Assembly (NCBI GenBank): GCA_946480295.1
Contig: CAMLIT010000163.1
Location: 1-7,767, forward strand
Source of the DNA: an uncultured Gemmatimonadota bacterium
GTDB lineage: Bacteria; Gemmatimonadota; Gemmatimonadetes; Gemmatimonadales; Gemmatimonadaceae
Length of the DNA stretch: 7,767 nt
Reading direction: 5' to 3'
Position numbers and translations under genes: made by a program. The notes under the pieces are model-generated. The model saw nothing but the letters and a program-made list of their open reading frames with translations. It was not told the origin of the DNA and ran no database searches. Shown here piece by piece: positions 6,173-7,767 of this stretch (the first letter of the stretch is position 1; each line of letters begins with the position of its first letter).

Positions 6173-6208
6173 GGGGCGGGGGGAGGGAGGCGGGGGGCGG
6201 GGGGCGGG
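6173..6208 (+). other. G-quadruplex-forming tract
   Basis: The plus strand has six G-runs (4, 6, 3, 6, 6 and 3 G) within 36 nt, separated by 1-4 nt. That exceeds the usual four runs of three G with short loops needed for an intramolecular G-quadruplex. The tract lies directly before the proposed permease start at 6169. The G-rich strand is the template strand for the permease, whose leader RNA would be C-rich. In the long version of the permease frame the tract would encode a Pro/Arg-rich segment. Confidence 0.75.
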
Positions 6209-6213
6209 ATGAC

Positions 6214-6313
6214 GTCGTTGGTCATTGGTTCTTCGTTCTTGGCGGGCCGCTCGGGATGCTCCGCTCGGCTTCCCGAGCGGCTCGCCAATGACCAAGGACC
6301 AATGACCAATGAC
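6214..6313. repeat. 100-bp imperfect palindrome with heptanucleotide-repeat arms
   Basis: The arms 6214-6256 and 6271-6313 are inverted copies of 43 bp matching at 37 positions, around a 14-nt loop (6257-6270). The inner 16 bp of each arm (GGCGGGCCGCTCGGGA against TCCCGAGCGGCTCGCC) make a GC-rich stem with one mismatch. The outer part of each arm is four 7-mers: GTCGTTG, GTCATTG, GTTCTTC, GTTCTTG on the left, and GTCATTG, GTCATTG, GTCCTTG, GTCATTG when the right arm is read on the minus strand. One further partial unit follows on the right. It encodes nothing recognisable. The shape resembles REP/MITE-type elements, but no known family is identified. Confidence 0.85.
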
Positions 6314-6324
6314 CTCGCGTTCCG

Positions 6325-6353
6325 AATCTACCCCGCGCCGGCCTCTTCGTCAG
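6325..6353 (-). promoter_or_regulatory. Possible promoter of the TauE/SafE permease
   Basis: On the minus strand, CTGACG (6353-6348) and TAGATT (6330-6325) resemble -35 and -10 boxes with a 17-nt spacer; each matches the sigma-70 consensus at four of six positions. Transcription would start near 6318, placing the 100-nt palindrome at the very 5' end of the permease mRNA. The boxes are weak and the call is tentative. Confidence 0.35.
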
Positions 6354-6393
6354 GCGGATCGCCAACGCGCACCCGGGACCGCGCCGACAGCGC

Positions 6394-6424
6394 GCCCGGC
6401 ATCCCACGGCAATGTTGTCCGGGC
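6394..6424. promoter_or_regulatory. Inverted repeat at the citrate synthase promoter
   Basis: GCCCGG (6394-6399) and CCGGGC (6419-6424) are perfect inverted copies 19 nt apart. Each is flanked by GCGC in a way that extends the pairing if two bases bulge. The right half overlaps the proposed -35 box of citrate synthase, so it could be an operator. No T-tract follows, so it is not a standard terminator. In GC-rich DNA a chance 6-bp repeat is quite possible. Confidence 0.3.
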
Positions 6425-6441
6425 GAGCGCATGAATAGATT
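6415..6441 (+). promoter_or_regulatory. Possible promoter of citrate synthase
   Basis: TTGTCC (6415-6420) and TAGATT (6436-6441) resemble -35 and -10 boxes, but the 15-nt spacer is short; ATGTTG at 6412-6417 would give 18 nt instead. Transcription would begin near 6448 and leave a leader of about 128 nt. The surroundings are locally more AT-rich than the window average, which supports a promoter. Confidence 0.4.
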
Positions 6442-6575
6442 GCAACTCGCAGCGGAGCCGGCCCATTCGGCGTGATGCTTGCGCCCCTCCTCGAGCCGTC
6501 CCGCAGTCGACAGCCTCGTTCCCGACGCGGCAGGGGTCAGACGCGTCGCTGAGAGCATACCAGGGAGAGTGTGGC

Positions 6576-7767
<1,192 letters not shown>

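Larger units (their letters stand above)
6170..6575. other. 406-bp divergent intergenic region, permease / citrate synthase
   Basis: This gap without a convincing gene holds, from left to right: a run of six G-blocks on the plus strand (6173-6208), a 100-bp imperfect palindrome with heptamer arms (6214-6313), a possible minus-strand promoter for the permease (6325-6353), an inverted repeat (6394-6424), a possible plus-strand promoter for citrate synthase (6415-6441), and about 130 nt of citrate synthase leader. The leader ends in a purine-rich ribosome binding site at 6562-6567. I recognise no riboswitch or small RNA in it. Confidence 0.6.

Noticed and set aside
6214..6313. Palindrome as a normal bidirectional terminator
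   Set aside because: It lies between two divergent genes, so no transcript needs to end there, and it has no T-tract after the stem on either strand.
4901..6475. Long plus-strand open frame of 524 codons
   Set aside because: It covers the EVE and permease genes in other frames, is Arg/Ala/Gly-rich with no recognisable motif, and reflects the high GC content.

Overview
The window is very GC-rich, densely coded bacterial chromosome with ordinary housekeeping genes. The mix suggests a soil- or sediment-type environmental lineage: a stand-alone MetH-type homocysteine methyltransferase, a YggT/DUF167 pair, an exported S9A prolyl oligopeptidase, an EVE protein, a TauE/SafE permease and a type II citrate synthase. 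Gemmatimonadota or a similar high-GC phylum is my best guess, but that is inference; no rRNA or other phylogenetic marker is present. I see no phage genes, transposase, CRISPR array, tRNA or rRNA.

Layout. From the left edge to about 4.8 kb all genes lie on the minus strand. In transcription order they are: a secreted prolyl oligopeptidase (4789 to 2597); YggT (2527 to 1922), overlapping DUF167 (1925 to 1614) by 4 nt; a degenerate response-regulator receiver (1599 to 1138); then a SAM-II (SAM-alpha) riboswitch with an intrinsic terminator (about 1113 to 1027); and the gene it controls, a stand-alone MetH homocysteine-binding module (1009 to 23). The EVE-domain gene (4908 to 5381) is divergent from the peptidase and convergent with a TauE/SafE permease (6169 to 5378); those two genes share one CTAG as their stop codons. 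A 406-bp divergent intergenic region follows, then citrate synthase on the plus strand from 6576, cut by the right edge.

How the parts work together. The clearest regulatory circuit is methionine/SAM feedback: a SAM-binding aptamer sits directly before a terminator and a gene for methionine synthesis from homocysteine. The terminator placement, and a possible competing 5-bp antiterminator stem, suggest control by transcription attenuation. YggT and DUF167 are probably cotranscribed and coupled.

Most interesting non-coding structure. Two places carry arrays of 7-bp units of the general form GGTCNNN arranged in inverted orientation: a partial one at the left edge (1-65), which runs into the 3' end of the methyltransferase gene, and a complete 100-bp imperfect palindrome at 6214-6313 in the permease/citrate synthase intergenic region. 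Next to the second lies a strong G-quadruplex tract (6173-6208). The two elements differ in sequence but share unit length and architecture, so they may belong to a dispersed family of heptamer-armed hairpins in this genome.
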